From: Chlorogloeopsis fritschii
GTDB lineage: Bacteria; Cyanobacteriota; Cyanobacteriia; Cyanobacteriales; Nostocaceae
Assembly (NCBI RefSeq): GCF_043099315.1
Contig: NZ_CP170746.1
DNA length: 64,000 nt
Direction: 5' to 3' (one strand)
Translations under genes and position numbers: made by a program
Part shown: positions 37,032 to 45,627 of the stretch, one piece after another
Position numbering within the stretch: the first letter of the stretch is position 1
Layout of the letters: every line of letters begins with the position of its first letter
Notes under the pieces: model-generated
Databases searched by the model: none
Told to the model about the DNA's origin: nothing
The model's input: only the letters and a program-made list of their open reading frames with translations

Positions 37032-37589
37032 ATGTTGAAACTTTACGGCGGCGCTCGCAGTCGAGCATCAATTGTTCAATGGTATCTAGAAGAATTGGGA
37101 ATTCCCTACGAATTTGTCATGCTAGATATGCAGGCTGGAGAACACCGTAAACCTGAGTATCTAGCAATTAACCTGATGGGAAAAGTCCCGGCAATTGTTG
37201 ATGGTGATTTTCAGCTTTGGGAATCAGGGGCAATTTTGCTTTATCTCGATGAGAAGTATGGCAAAACCAAGCACTCTTTAGAAGAACGTGCCAAAATAGC
37301 TCAGTGGGTGTTGTTTGCCAATTCTACCTTGAGTACAGGTGTGTTTATGGAAGCCACCCGCGAGCAGGAATTACCCCGCTTAATGACTCCCCTCAATGAA
37401 ATTCTCCAACGTCAACAATTTTTATTGGGTGGAACATTCACTGTTGCCGATGTGGCAGTAGGATCTGTCCTAGCTTATATTGCGATGCTGCTCAAGCTAG
37501 ATTTGAGCACCTATCCAGCTTTGTTTACCTACTGTAAGCGATTATCGGAGCGTCCGGCATTTCAAAAAAGCATCGGTTCTCGTAATTAA
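37032..37589 (+). CDS. Glutathione S-transferase family protein
   Basis: A 185-residue GST. The thioredoxin-like N-terminal domain starts MLKLYGGARSRASIVQWYLEE, with the glutathione-site elements GKVPAIVDGD and WESGAILLYL. The all-helical C-terminal domain contains FTVADVAVGSVLAYI, the N-capping motif. Cytosolic; likely role in detoxification or redox chemistry. Substrate unknown. It has no partner gene on either side. Confidence 0.9.
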   Translation: MLKLYGGARSRASIVQWYLEELGIPYEFVMLDMQAGEHRKPEYLAINLMGKVPAIVDGDFQLWESGAILLYLDEKYGKTKHSLEERAKIAQWVLFANSTLSTGVFMEATREQELPRLMTPLNEILQRQQFLLGGTFTVADVAVGSVLAYIAMLLKLDLSTYPALFTYCKRLSERPAFQKSIGSRN

Positions 37590-37626
37590 AGATAGTAGTT
37601 AGTAGAGAGGAGCCAGAGGCTCTAGT

Positions 37627-37657
37627 TCTCGTAACCAGGTTGAACCTGGTTACGAGA
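37627..37657. repeat. Perfect intergenic palindrome
   Basis: TCTCGTAACCAGGTT followed directly by GAACCTGGTTACGAGA, a near loop-free palindrome, preceded by GAGCCAGAGGCTC at about 37610. It lies between the ends of two converging genes (GST and yajQ) and belongs to the same style of dispersed palindromes as at 8.4 and 31.2 kb. Confidence 0.75.
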
Positions 37658-37743
37658 GTTTGTGGGCTGCTGCCTCCAGGCTATTAGCCAATTTACAGAC
37701 GCGAAATTTAGCCATTAGCCACTAACCACTAACAAACCCAGAT

Positions 37744-38235
37744 TTAACGATAATTTGTAAATTGCAGAGCCACTGGATAATCTTCTTGCTTCAAGCGCTG
37801 GATGACAGATTGCAAATCATCTTTATTTTTAGCGCTCACACGCACTGCATCACCTTGAATTGAGGCTTGCACTTTTTTGAATTCATCACGAATCAACTTG
37901 GAAATTTGTTTGGCAATTTCCTGGCTGATCCCTTTTTTGAGTTTGATTTCTTGGCGCACGCGGTTACCGCTAGCTGATTCCACTTTGCCAAAATCAAAGA
38001 TTTTTTGAGAAAGGTTACGTTTAGCAGCTTTTTCCCGCAAAATGTTGTGTACAGATTCTAATGTGAACTCGCTATCGGTGTTCACAACAATATCTTGTTC
38101 ACCTAACTCTATTGTTGTTTGAGTGTCTTTGAGATCATAACGGCTTTTAATGTCTCGTGCAGTTTGATCGACAGCGTTAACCAATTCTTGTCTGTCAAAG
38201 TCGCTAACAATGTCAAAGGAATAGGTAGAAGCCAT
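37744..38235 (-). CDS. yajQ: YajQ family protein
   Basis: A 163-residue protein with MASTYSFDIVSDFDRQELVNA at the start, DTEFTLESVHNIL-like centre and a C-terminal VRVSAKNKDDLQSVIQ. YajQ (UPF0234) proteins have two ferredoxin-like domains and bind nucleotides; some bind cyclic di-GMP. I use ATG 38235 rather than the TTG at 38241. Function in cyanobacteria is unproven. Confidence 0.92.
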   Translation of the reverse strand: MASTYSFDIVSDFDRQELVNAVDQTARDIKSRYDLKDTQTTIELGEQDIVVNTDSEFTLESVHNILREKAAKRNLSQKIFDFGKVESASGNRVRQEIKLKKGISQEIAKQISKLIRDEFKKVQASIQGDAVRVSAKNKDDLQSVIQRLKQEDYPVALQFTNYR

Positions 38236-38367
38236 AGTCAAGAGTTAGTAATTGGTTGTTGCTAGGGATAGGTTTAACTCAATATTCAGTCTTTTGAACG
38301 CAAAGATATTCTAGCTAAATCCACCCGTACATTGATTTAGTGGTTAATTTAACCATTTCTCAACTAA

Positions 38368-38799
38368 CTAGTAGCCTTGAGTAACCTTGAGCATACTCAA
38401 GACAAAAAGAGTAGTAATTCCAAAAGAGCCAACGCCGAACATAGTAGAGCGCAAAATGGGTTTATTTAAAATATAAAAAATTGAGTATAGTAAACGTGCT
38501 AAGACAAAAGCTAAAGCTGCTCCTACAGCTATTGGAGAATTGACTCCAGTTACATATGCTGTCAATGCTGCTGCTGCAAATAGCATAAACGCTTCAAAGG
38601 AGTTTTGGTGTGCCCAAGTAGCTCGTTGGGCATAAGGTGGCAGCTTATCAAACATGGCGCGGGGAGCAGATAGATCGTACCCAACAATTACACGAGCATA
38701 AACCACTACCAAAAATGGCAAATAAATTAACACAGCCGTGGCGGCAATTGAGTATAGAAAAATCGCTGAAACGGGAATTTGTGATAAGTACATCAACAT
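38368..38799 (-). CDS. MAPEG family membrane protein
   Basis: About 143 residues with four hydrophobic segments: residues from SQIPVSAIFLYSIAATAVLIYL through LYSIFYILNKPILRSTMFGVG. The ARVIVGYD and AHQNSFEAFMLFAAAAL stretches are diagnostic for MAPEG (glutathione-dependent eicosanoid/leukotriene synthase-like) proteins. I chose ATG 38799 because the first about 16 residues of the longer TTG-started frame are not family-like. Role in cyanobacteria unknown. Confidence 0.85.
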   Translation of the reverse strand: MLMYLSQIPVSAIFLYSIAATAVLIYLPFLVVVYARVIVGYDLSAPRAMFDKLPPYAQRATWAHQNSFEAFMLFAAAALTAYVTGVNSPIAVGAALAFVLARLLYSIFYILNKPILRSTMFGVGSFGITTLFVLSMLKVTQGY

Positions 38800-39159
38800 G
38801 AAAAAGATTAAAAATCTTGGGCTTGTGATGTTTTGGCGTAGCCGCAAAGCAGCTAAAACAAAGAGACATCACCCGCAAAAACTCAAGGACACTTGCAAGG
38901 CAGTTTTCCTTTCTTACAATGTGTCCGTAGTTATTTATCCATAAGTTATTGCTCAAAAATCATTAGTCCCAACATTGACTACATCTACCCCCAGTAATTG
39001 GAGATAGGGCAGTTTGTCACGAGAGTGAGGTACAAAATCCAAGACTCAAAGTCATATATGAAGCCTGTGTTACTTCTGACTGTTGACTCCTATAGACGCC
39101 TAGACGGCATCTTCCCGTAGGGTATTTTGCTATGTCTATCACTTACGTATGGCTAATGA

Positions 39160-39663
39160 TTAATCAAAGTAGAATAGCGTCACCACTTTTCTTTGTTCTT
39201 CTGCATCCTTACAAGTTTGCAAAAGAGTACGACTGTCGTGAAACGCAAAGCAGATCAGCTGCTGGCAACGGGAGATAATCTCCTTGTTACACAAGTAACT
39301 CGCTTCGGCTAAAGACAGATGATCGTTAGCGGGATTTTCCACCAGATGCATAACTTGTTCTAATTGCTGGCGGGATTCATTGGGCTGCCTTTCCAAGCTT
39401 TGGGGTAGAATCACCGTTAATAAATTGGCATCAGCCCGCATTGCTCCCTTAATGGCAGCTGAATTAGTACCCGTAGCACCAGATGTGATGATGCGGTTGC
39501 CAGATAAAACTAGGGCATAGGACATCATCTCAATAAGATTTTGATGTGTAATCGGCACGTGACGAGAACCCAACAAGGCGATCCTTTTAGAACCTGTTTG
39601 TTGGATTGTCGCCAGTTCTTGCACTAATGTATCGACGTTAATAAGGTCTATTGACTGACTCAA
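39160..39663 (-). CDS. DprA-like Rossmann protein
   Basis: A 167-residue protein resembling the DprA/LOG Rossmann fold: RIALLGSRHVPITHQNLIE, then LSGNRIITSGATGTNSAAIKGAMRA, and a late KEIISRCQQLICFAFHDS. It is shorter than full DprA (no SAM or winged-helix parts) and is commonly labelled DNA recombination-mediator protein A in cyanobacteria. Whether it binds DNA or is a nucleotide-processing LOG relative cannot be told. Confidence 0.75.
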   Translation of the reverse strand: MSQSIDLINVDTLVQELATIQQTGSKRIALLGSRHVPITHQNLIEMMSYALVLSGNRIITSGATGTNSAAIKGAMRADANLLTVILPQSLERQPNESRQQLEQVMHLVENPANDHLSLAEASYLCNKEIISRCQQLICFAFHDSRTLLQTCKDAEEQRKVVTLFYFD

Positions 39664-39761
39664 AGACGGACGGAATCAGATTAAACAACCTAGTTATTTT
39701 AACAGAATGAGAGCAAACGCAAAGCTGCTTTGAGTGAGATCTCGCTATAATTTCAGACTTC

Positions 39762-40292
39762 TTAACTAAGGAGTTTGATAGCTTGTTGGCACCAAGCAAG
39801 CCAATGTGTCTCATAACTAATACCATTGAGGAGAGTCAGGAATTGAAACTTTGCTTGTTCTGACAGTTCCTGAGGTTTCTGAAAATATTTCTGCTCTAAA
39901 GCCTTATATGTGGACAATCTTTCTAGGTGTGCTTGGCGGTGACGCTCTAGTTCTTCCAAAATTACTTCTCTAGAAGCAGCATAGCCACCAAATATTTTCA
40001 CCAATAAATCGTCTTTGATTGGTGCGGGTTCACACGGTTGTGCAATCCACTCTTTTAGCTGCTGTTTTCCCAGTTCCGTCACCTGATAGAGCTTTTTATC
40101 GGGACGTTTTGATTGCGATATTGTCTTGGAAATAACCCAACCTTGAGCTTCTAGTTTGGACAATTCACGGTAAATTTGCTGGTGAGTTGCCTGCCAGAAA
40201 AAGCCGACTGAGCCGTCAAATTCTTTGGCTAAGTCATAACCACTACAAGGGCGATCGATTAGAGAAGCCAAGATAGCGTGTGCTAGTGCCAT
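39762..40292 (-). CDS. PadR family transcriptional regulator
   Basis: A 176-residue repressor-type protein. The winged helix (MALAHAILASLIDRPCSGYDLAKEF ... HQQIYRELSKLEAQGWV in pieces) fills the first 80 residues; the C-terminal part is the Vir_act_alpha_C helical dimerisation region. The start faces the divergent gene at 40472 across 179 bases that contain matching inverted repeats, so autoregulation plus control of that gene is likely. PadR proteins often sense phenolic or toxic compounds. Confidence 0.92.
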   Translation of the reverse strand: MALAHAILASLIDRPCSGYDLAKEFDGSVGFFWQATHQQIYRELSKLEAQGWVISKTISQSKRPDKKLYQVTELGKQQLKEWIAQPCEPAPIKDDLLVKIFGGYAASREVILEELERHRQAHLERLSTYKALEQKYFQKPQELSEQAKFQFLTLLNGISYETHWLAWCQQAIKLLS

Positions 40293-40320
40293 AAAAATCT
40301 TTTATGTACAATATGCAATT

Positions 40321-40373
40321 TTTTGAATATACTAAATTTATAAGCAACTAGTTGCATATTCAAAAGTTTGAAT
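40321..40373. promoter_or_regulatory. Candidate PadR operator region
   Basis: TTTTGAATAT at 40321-40330 is the exact reverse complement of ATATTCAAAA at 40356-40365. The latter is also the left half of ATTCAAA-AG-TTTGAAT (40358-40373), a 7-bp palindrome. The region lies between divergent padR and the monooxygenase-like gene. Confidence 0.55.
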
Positions 40374-40471
40374 ACAGTATAAGGGTTTGTTGACGGCAAT
40401 AGCAAGGATTGTACGTCACGACACACCTTGTTGAGAGATAGATCATCTATTCAACTTAGGAGAATAATCTC

Positions 40472-40909
40472 ATGGTATTAATTTCAGTTACGCGCTTGCA
40501 CTTGAGAGCGCCTCGTTATTTACCAGCCTTTTTATGGCACAACATCATGAGTGTTTGGCAAATTCTCAATACTCCTGGATTTTTGAGCGGTAAGCTCTTC
40601 AGAGACGAACACGGTGCATTTTGGACGCTGACTGCTTGGAAAGATGAGTTGGCTATGCGCAATTACCGCAACTCTGGCTCGCACCGCCAAGCTATGCGAT
40701 ACTTGCCACATTGGTGTGATGAAGTGGCAGTCGTTCACTGGCAACAATTAGATAGCAACTTGCCTGATACAAATAAGGCTCATTACTGTATGGTGGCAGA
40801 AGGTCATTTTACAAAGGTGCTTCATCCATCAGTTGCTCACCAGAGGCGAGAAATTCCATCTCCAACATCACCGAAAGCGATCGCACTACATCCTCTCAAA
40901 AAAAGCTGA
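40472..40909 (+). CDS. DUF3291/monooxygenase-like small protein
   Basis: A 145-residue protein. LPAFLWHNIMSVWQILNTPGFLSGKLFRDE and AFWTLTAWKDELAMRNYRNSGSHRQAM (in pieces) fit the dimeric alpha/beta barrel of DUF3291 and spheroidene-monooxygenase-like proteins. The last 40 residues look unstructured. It is probably the target of the divergent PadR regulator. AGGAG lies ten bases before the ATG. Enzymatic activity is not established. Confidence 0.75.
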   Translation: MVLISVTRLHLRAPRYLPAFLWHNIMSVWQILNTPGFLSGKLFRDEHGAFWTLTAWKDELAMRNYRNSGSHRQAMRYLPHWCDEVAVVHWQQLDSNLPDTNKAHYCMVAEGHFTKVLHPSVAHQRREIPSPTSPKAIALHPLKKS

Positions 40910-40993
40910 CTGATAATAATGAATCAAGGCACAGCAACGCTGTGCCTCTAGCTTCCATCTTCATGACAGAATTGAAGTTAGTAGAAATCCTGG

Positions 40994-42088
40994 TTATGGT
41001 AAAGCTGCTGCCGGACTTAAATCCAAGAGATTGAGCAAACGCTTGATATCAAAATGTTCAGACATCAATTGGCGAATGCAGTGGACTTTTATCGGTTCGT
41101 GAACACGCACTTGCCCAAAAGTCTTATCCACAATTTCCACAGTAGTTAGGGTATCCAAGTCTACTGATAGAATAGGTATTTCTAACTCTTCAGCACGATT
41201 GAGAATAAAAGAGGGTGGTGGTAGTTGTCCGGTAAGAATCAGACATTGAGTCGAAGTTTCTAAAGCTGCTTGCTGAATTTCCACGCGATCGCCTCCCGTA
41301 ACTACTGCCATATTCCGGCGTTTACGGAAATACTTGACGGCGGCGTTAACATTCATTGCCCCAATCGCTAGGCTTTCTACCATCAAATCCAGGCGATCGC
41401 TGCGGCAAAGAACTTCTGCATTTAGCTGGTGTACGAGTTCACGCACGCTAACACTGCGTAGCAAATCGCTTCTAGGTAAGATTCCCAGTACAGGAATTCC
41501 CTGTTGTTCTAAAAAGGGGCGGATAGTTGTATCAAAGATTTGTGTTTGTTCGGCGGGAACATCATTGAGTACAAAACCGATTAAGCGTTTTCCTAAACGC
41601 TGCTTGGCAGACAATACAGACTCAATCGAAAGCAGTGACTGATAGCGAGTTACTAACAGCACGGCAGCATCAATAACTTCTGCTACTTGTGGCAAAGACA
41701 AATTATATAAACTGCCTTCTTCTAAGTTACCTGGCCCTTCTAGTAAAACCAAATTACCGACTGACATTTGTAGATATTTTTGCGCTAAAGACTGCCGATA
41801 ATCAGTTGTGTCTTCTCCGCACAAGCGTTTTTGCATGGTGACTTCGTTTAACGCCAGTAGAGTAGGTGCAACACGATTTTCTGGCAGATTGAGACTGGCT
41901 GCAATAAACTGGACATCTTCCTCAACAGCACTTCCAGAAGATTCGCTCAAGCACGTACCTAGCGGCTTGCCATAAGTAATATCCAGCCCTTGTTGTTGTA
42001 GTAAATGATACAAACCTAGAACGGTCGCTGATTTACCACTGTAAGCCTCCGTCGAGCCAATTAATAAATATTTAGGGGATTTTGGCAC
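40994..42088 (-). CDS. Phosphotransacetylase-like protein, BioD-type P-loop plus DRTGG domain
   Basis: A 364-residue protein. The first about 200 residues form an AAA_26/dethiobiotin-synthetase-like P-loop domain (LLIGSTEAYSGKSATVLGL, with GSTEAYSGKS as nucleotide loop; LLEGPGNLEEG). The rest is a DRTGG domain, seen at the N-terminus of bacterial phosphate acetyltransferases (AVVTGGDRVEIQQAALE, CLILTGQLPPP). The catalytic Pta domain is absent. It may be a regulatory or cofactor-sensing protein; no exact role is known. Confidence 0.85.
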   Translation of the reverse strand: MPKSPKYLLIGSTEAYSGKSATVLGLYHLLQQQGLDITYGKPLGTCLSESSGSAVEEDVQFIAASLNLPENRVAPTLLALNEVTMQKRLCGEDTTDYRQSLAQKYLQMSVGNLVLLEGPGNLEEGSLYNLSLPQVAEVIDAAVLLVTRYQSLLSIESVLSAKQRLGKRLIGFVLNDVPAEQTQIFDTTIRPFLEQQGIPVLGILPRSDLLRSVSVRELVHQLNAEVLCRSDRLDLMVESLAIGAMNVNAAVKYFRKRRNMAVVTGGDRVEIQQAALETSTQCLILTGQLPPPSFILNRAEELEIPILSVDLDTLTTVEIVDKTFGQVRVHEPIKVHCIRQLMSEHFDIKRLLNLLDLSPAAALP

Positions 42089-42300
42089 ACATACACTCCT
42101 AATTTCAAAAGTCGGTACAACCTTTGCTTAGTGTTTATTAATTTTAGGGCGAACCAAGGCGATCGGGTTGCAGCCACAGATGCAAAAGGAAGTGATTACT
42201 TAACTTGCAAGGAGGAATTTTGACTAAAAATAAGCTTTATTTTCAATTAGGGTGTGCCCAAATCTATTACTTTTGGGGGATATTATCACTAGCGCCAAAT

Positions 42301-42675
42301 TTATTCGTCTATTTTTAGCAACTTGCGGTAGAAAGTCTGAGAAAAATCAGTGACACGATAACGCTTGTAATTTTCCATTAATTCAATTAAATAATTTATA
42401 AACTCGAAACTTGCCATCATCACCTCATAATTTAGCTCCGCATTGCCATCAAACTGAACGCGACAACGAGTTAAGTCTGAAGGCAGTGCAGCAACATTCC
42501 AAGTGGCAACAAAAGGAATATTTTCACTGCCTTCTATTTTGCGCTGCCCCTCCAACACACTTTTTTGATAGAGACTGATAGCGTAGGGCAAGAAATTCCG
42601 CTTGTTAGCTTGAGTATATGGCATATAGACATTGGCTTGCTGCTGAGTGACAGGCTGGAGTTGCTCGATAGACAT
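42301..42675 (-). CDS. EbsA-like protein (type IV pilus-associated)
   Basis: A 124-residue protein with a conserved YMPYTQANKRNFLPYAISLY, GQRKIEGSENIPFVATWNV and RCRVQFDGNAELNYEVMM. This resembles EbsA, a small cyanobacterial protein that works with the type IV pilus machinery and was found through its effect on biofilm control in Synechococcus. The assignment rests on pattern memory rather than a search, so I leave the gene symbol blank. The gene is alone on its strand. Confidence 0.6.
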   Translation of the reverse strand: MSIEQLQPVTQQQANVYMPYTQANKRNFLPYAISLYQKSVLEGQRKIEGSENIPFVATWNVAALPSDLTRCRVQFDGNAELNYEVMMASFEFINYLIELMENYKRYRVTDFSQTFYRKLLKIDE

Positions 42676-43065
42676 AACTTAAATACTCCTCAAGTGGGTT
42701 GATCCAAGTCCCATTCGGGGGATGGGGTGTAAAGGTGTAGGGTTGAAATAATTCATCTACACCCCTAGTAAAAATCAGGCATATGAGTGACCTTTGATAG
42801 TATTCCCAAAAAAGCGTCTTGATACACAGCTGCCTGTGGAAGAGGAGGGGGAGAGTGGGGGACAAGGGGACAGGGGACACGGGGACAAGGGGACAGGGGA
42901 CAAGGGGACAGGGGACAAGGGGACAGGGGACAGGGGACAGGGGGAAAAGGGAAAAAGGAGAATGACCAATGACCAATGACCAAATTACAAATAACTAAAT
43001 TATTGTTGACTCTTTTGTAACTCCGTTTAAAGATGTGTTAAGGAAAACTTTAGTGGTTTAACACT
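42676..43065. repeat. GGGGACA tandem tract (STRR type)
   Basis: Between about 42841 and 42950 the plus strand reads as alternating GGGGACAAGG and GGGGACAGG units, about 10 to 12 copies. Three overlapping Pro-rich open frames here on the minus strand come from this repeat. AATGACC repeats follow at 42960-42980. The promoter of the radical SAM gene should be in the last 80 bases. Confidence 0.75.
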
Positions 43066-44040
43066 ATGGCTCCACTGGTTGCGAACTACTATTTGACATA
43101 TCGTTGTAATGCTCGCTGTCACTTTTGTAACATTTGGGCATTAGAACCGGGAAAAGAAGCTAATTTTGAGACAATCAAGCATAACTTGCAAGATTTACGT
43201 CGCTTGGGAGTAAAGTACGTAGACTTTACAGGTGGCGAACCGCTGCTGCGGCATGATGTAGGACAAATTTATACTGAAGCCAAGCAGCAGGGTTTTTATA
43301 CCAGCATGACGACAAATACAATTTTGTATCCGGAGAAAGCTAAAGAAATTCAGGGCTTGGTTGACTTTTTGAATTTCTCTCTGGATGGAGCGGATGCTGA
43401 CACTCACGATCGCTCGCGGGGAGTGAAAATTTTTGACACTTTGGTCGAATCCGTAAAAATCGCCAAGTCTTTGGGAGAATATCCTGTACTCAACCATACC
43501 GTCACCGCTCAAAACTATGATCGCATTGAGGAAGTAGCAGAACTGGGTAAAAATTTAGGTGTGCGCGTTTGGCTCAATCCTGCCTTCACTGCCCATGAAA
43601 ACTACAACTCTGGTAAAAATCCCACCCCGGAAATGGTGGCGGCAATAGAAGATACCGCGAAGAAATACAAGAATGTCGGGTACAATAGGGCTGCACTGGC
43701 TTTTATTGAAGCTGGCGGCAATGATACCAAAAATCCCCGCTGTAAAGCGGTAGATGCGGTCATTGCTATTTCTCCTAACGACGAACTGTTACTGCCTTGT
43801 TACCACTTTGCTCAAACTGGAATTCCCATTCAAGGACGGCTCTACGAACTTTATCGAGAGTCGGAAGAGGTGGAAAATTACCGCCGCTCTCAAGGTAAGC
43901 TCAAGGTGTGTGAAGGTTGTACGGTTTGGTGTTATCTGATACCCAGCTTCTTTATGGGTGTTGACAAATACTGGTGGTTGAATCAAGTTACCTATGCCAG
44001 CGAATTTCTGGCCCGAAAACGATTCTTACAACGAGCTTGA
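43066..44040 (+). CDS. Radical SAM protein
   Basis: A 324-residue enzyme. The cluster motif CNARCHFC is at about residues 14-21, DFTGGEPLL is the glycine-rich SAM motif at about 54-62, and a C-terminal cysteine group (CKAVDAV, PCYHFA, CEGCTVWC) could bind a second cluster, as in SPASM-type enzymes. The substrate is unknown. It overlaps the downstream glucosyltransferase gene by 47 bases, which implies coupled expression and hints at a lipid or sugar-related role. Confidence 0.88.
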   Translation: MAPLVANYYLTYRCNARCHFCNIWALEPGKEANFETIKHNLQDLRRLGVKYVDFTGGEPLLRHDVGQIYTEAKQQGFYTSMTTNTILYPEKAKEIQGLVDFLNFSLDGADADTHDRSRGVKIFDTLVESVKIAKSLGEYPVLNHTVTAQNYDRIEEVAELGKNLGVRVWLNPAFTAHENYNSGKNPTPEMVAAIEDTAKKYKNVGYNRAALAFIEAGGNDTKNPRCKAVDAVIAISPNDELLLPCYHFAQTGIPIQGRLYELYRESEEVENYRRSQGKLKVCEGCTVWCYLIPSFFMGVDKYWWLNQVTYASEFLARKRFLQRA

Positions 44041-45406
44041 TCCGCTCGACTCCTTGCTTGCCGACCTATCGGTGCAAGAAGATGTGCTGGAGGAAGAGAC
44101 ATCAACTCCCGTGTCTGTTCCATCCCGCTTTCAAGGTCGCAGACGCAAAGCTGCTTTGGCTCTCACAATTGTTTGGAGTGGCACGATCGCCCTGCATTTA
44201 GTTTCTTGGGGTTCTTTGTTTGTACTGGGACTAACTACAATTCTTGGGCTGCACGCCCTGGTGTTGGTGTTTGCTAAACCCCGCCGTCCTCACGAGCAAA
44301 TCCAGGGTGATTTCCCCTATGTCTCGGTTTTGGTAGCTGCCAAAAATGAAGAGGCTGTAATTGATAAATTAGTCAGAAACCTTTGCAGCTTAGAATACCC
44401 GGAAGACAAGTACGAAGTCTGGATCGTTGACGATAAGAGCAGCGATCGAACACCACAGCTCTTAGCAGAACTGGCGCAAAAATACGACAATTTAAGAGTG
44501 TTGCAGCGTCCAGTGGGAGCAGGTGGCGGCAAGTCTGGGGCATTAAATCAGGTTCTGCCCTTAACAAAAGGGGATATTTTGGCAGTATTTGACGCTGATG
44601 CTCAAGTGCCAAAAGATATGCTCCTGCAAGTCATACCCTTGTTCCAACGTGAAAATCTGGGGGCGGTGCAAGTGCGAAAAGCGATCGCCAACGCCGAAGA
44701 AAATTTTTGGACAAAGGGTCAGATGGCAGAAATGGCAGTTGATGCCTACATTCAGCAACAGCGAACTGCTTTAGGTGGCATTGGTGAGTTGCGGGGAAAT
44801 GGTCAATTTGTCCGGCGCAAAGCCCTTGCGGGTTGTGGTGGCTGGAATGAAGAAACGATCACAGATGACTTGGATCTGACACTCCGCTTACATTTAACCA
44901 ACTGGGATATTGATTGCGTGTTCCACCCAGCGGTTGAAGAAGAAGGTGTGACGAGCGCGATCGCCCTTTGGCATCAGCGCAACCGTTGGGCTGAAGGGGG
45001 ATATCAGCGCTATTTAGACTACTGGGATCTGATTCTCAAAAACCGCATGGGCACCCGCAAAACCTGGGATCTGCTGGCATTCATGTTGATCCAGTACATC
45101 TTGCCCACCGCAGCAGTGCCTGATTTGTTGATGGCGATCGCCAAGCATCGTCCGCCAATACTCAGCCCAGTAACTGGCTTAACCGTAACAATGTCGGTGG
45201 CAGGGATGTTTGCTGGCTTGGCAAGGGTGAGGAAACAAAAAGGCTTCAAGATTTCTACTTACTTCTTGCTGCTACTCCAAACCTTGCGCGGTACTTTGTA
45301 TATGCTCCACTGGCTAGTGGTGATGAGCAGTAACACTGCCCGAATGTCAGTACGCCCCAAGCGGTTGAAATGGGTGAAAACTGTACATACGGGAAGTGAA
45401 AATTAG
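43994..45406 (+). CDS. mgdA: Beta-monoglucosyldiacylglycerol synthase (MgdA-like GT2)
   Basis: A 470-residue membrane glycosyltransferase of family 2. An N-terminal hydrophobic pair (residues about 55-95) is followed by VSVLVAAKNEEAVIDKLV, VWIVDDKSSDRT, AVFDADAQVP (the DxD), ITDDLDLTLRL and HQRNRWAEGG (QxxRW). About four hydrophobic segments end it. The length, topology and GELRGNGQFVRRKAL region fit cyanobacterial MgdA, which moves glucose from UDP-glucose to diacylglycerol, the first step of galactolipid synthesis. A cellulose-synthase-like enzyme is the alternative. Confidence 0.78.
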   Translation: MPANFWPENDSYNELDPLDSLLADLSVQEDVLEEETSTPVSVPSRFQGRRRKAALALTIVWSGTIALHLVSWGSLFVLGLTTILGLHALVLVFAKPRRPHEQIQGDFPYVSVLVAAKNEEAVIDKLVRNLCSLEYPEDKYEVWIVDDKSSDRTPQLLAELAQKYDNLRVLQRPVGAGGGKSGALNQVLPLTKGDILAVFDADAQVPKDMLLQVIPLFQRENLGAVQVRKAIANAEENFWTKGQMAEMAVDAYIQQQRTALGGIGELRGNGQFVRRKALAGCGGWNEETITDDLDLTLRLHLTNWDIDCVFHPAVEEEGVTSAIALWHQRNRWAEGGYQRYLDYWDLILKNRMGTRKTWDLLAFMLIQYILPTAAVPDLLMAIAKHRPPILSPVTGLTVTMSVAGMFAGLARVRKQKGFKISTYFLLLLQTLRGTLYMLHWLVVMSSNTARMSVRPKRLKWVKTVHTGSEN

Positions 45407-45489
45407 TTAGTAGATAGTGGATAGTGGATAGTGGTTCAAATAACTCCTACTGTAGATAGTGGTTAACAACCAACTACTAACTACTACAT

Positions 45490-45620
45490 GGGCGGGTTTA
45501 ACCGCAATCTCAATAAAATAACAAGATATCTATGAATAAACCCGCCCCTACTAACTAGGTAAGGGCGGGTTTTAACAACAATCTCTCTAGAATAACGAAA
45601 TATTCTAGATAAACCCGCCC
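45490..45620. repeat. Two tandem GGGCGGGTTT stem-loop units
   Basis: Unit 1: GGGCGGGTTT 45490-45499 pairs with AAACCCGCCC 45538-45547. Unit 2: the same arms at 45563-45572 and 45611-45620. Inner sequences are similar (CAATCTC, AATAAC, ATATC/ATATTC). They lie between convergent mgdA and dnaX ends, so they may also serve as terminators. Confidence 0.85.
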
Positions 45621-45627
45621 CTACTAA

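Noticed and set aside
42841..42950. Regular GGGGACA spacing that could suggest a CRISPR array or a coding repeat
   Set aside because: Units are 7-10 bases with no unique spacers; the Pro-rich frames on the minus strand are by-products of an STRR tract.
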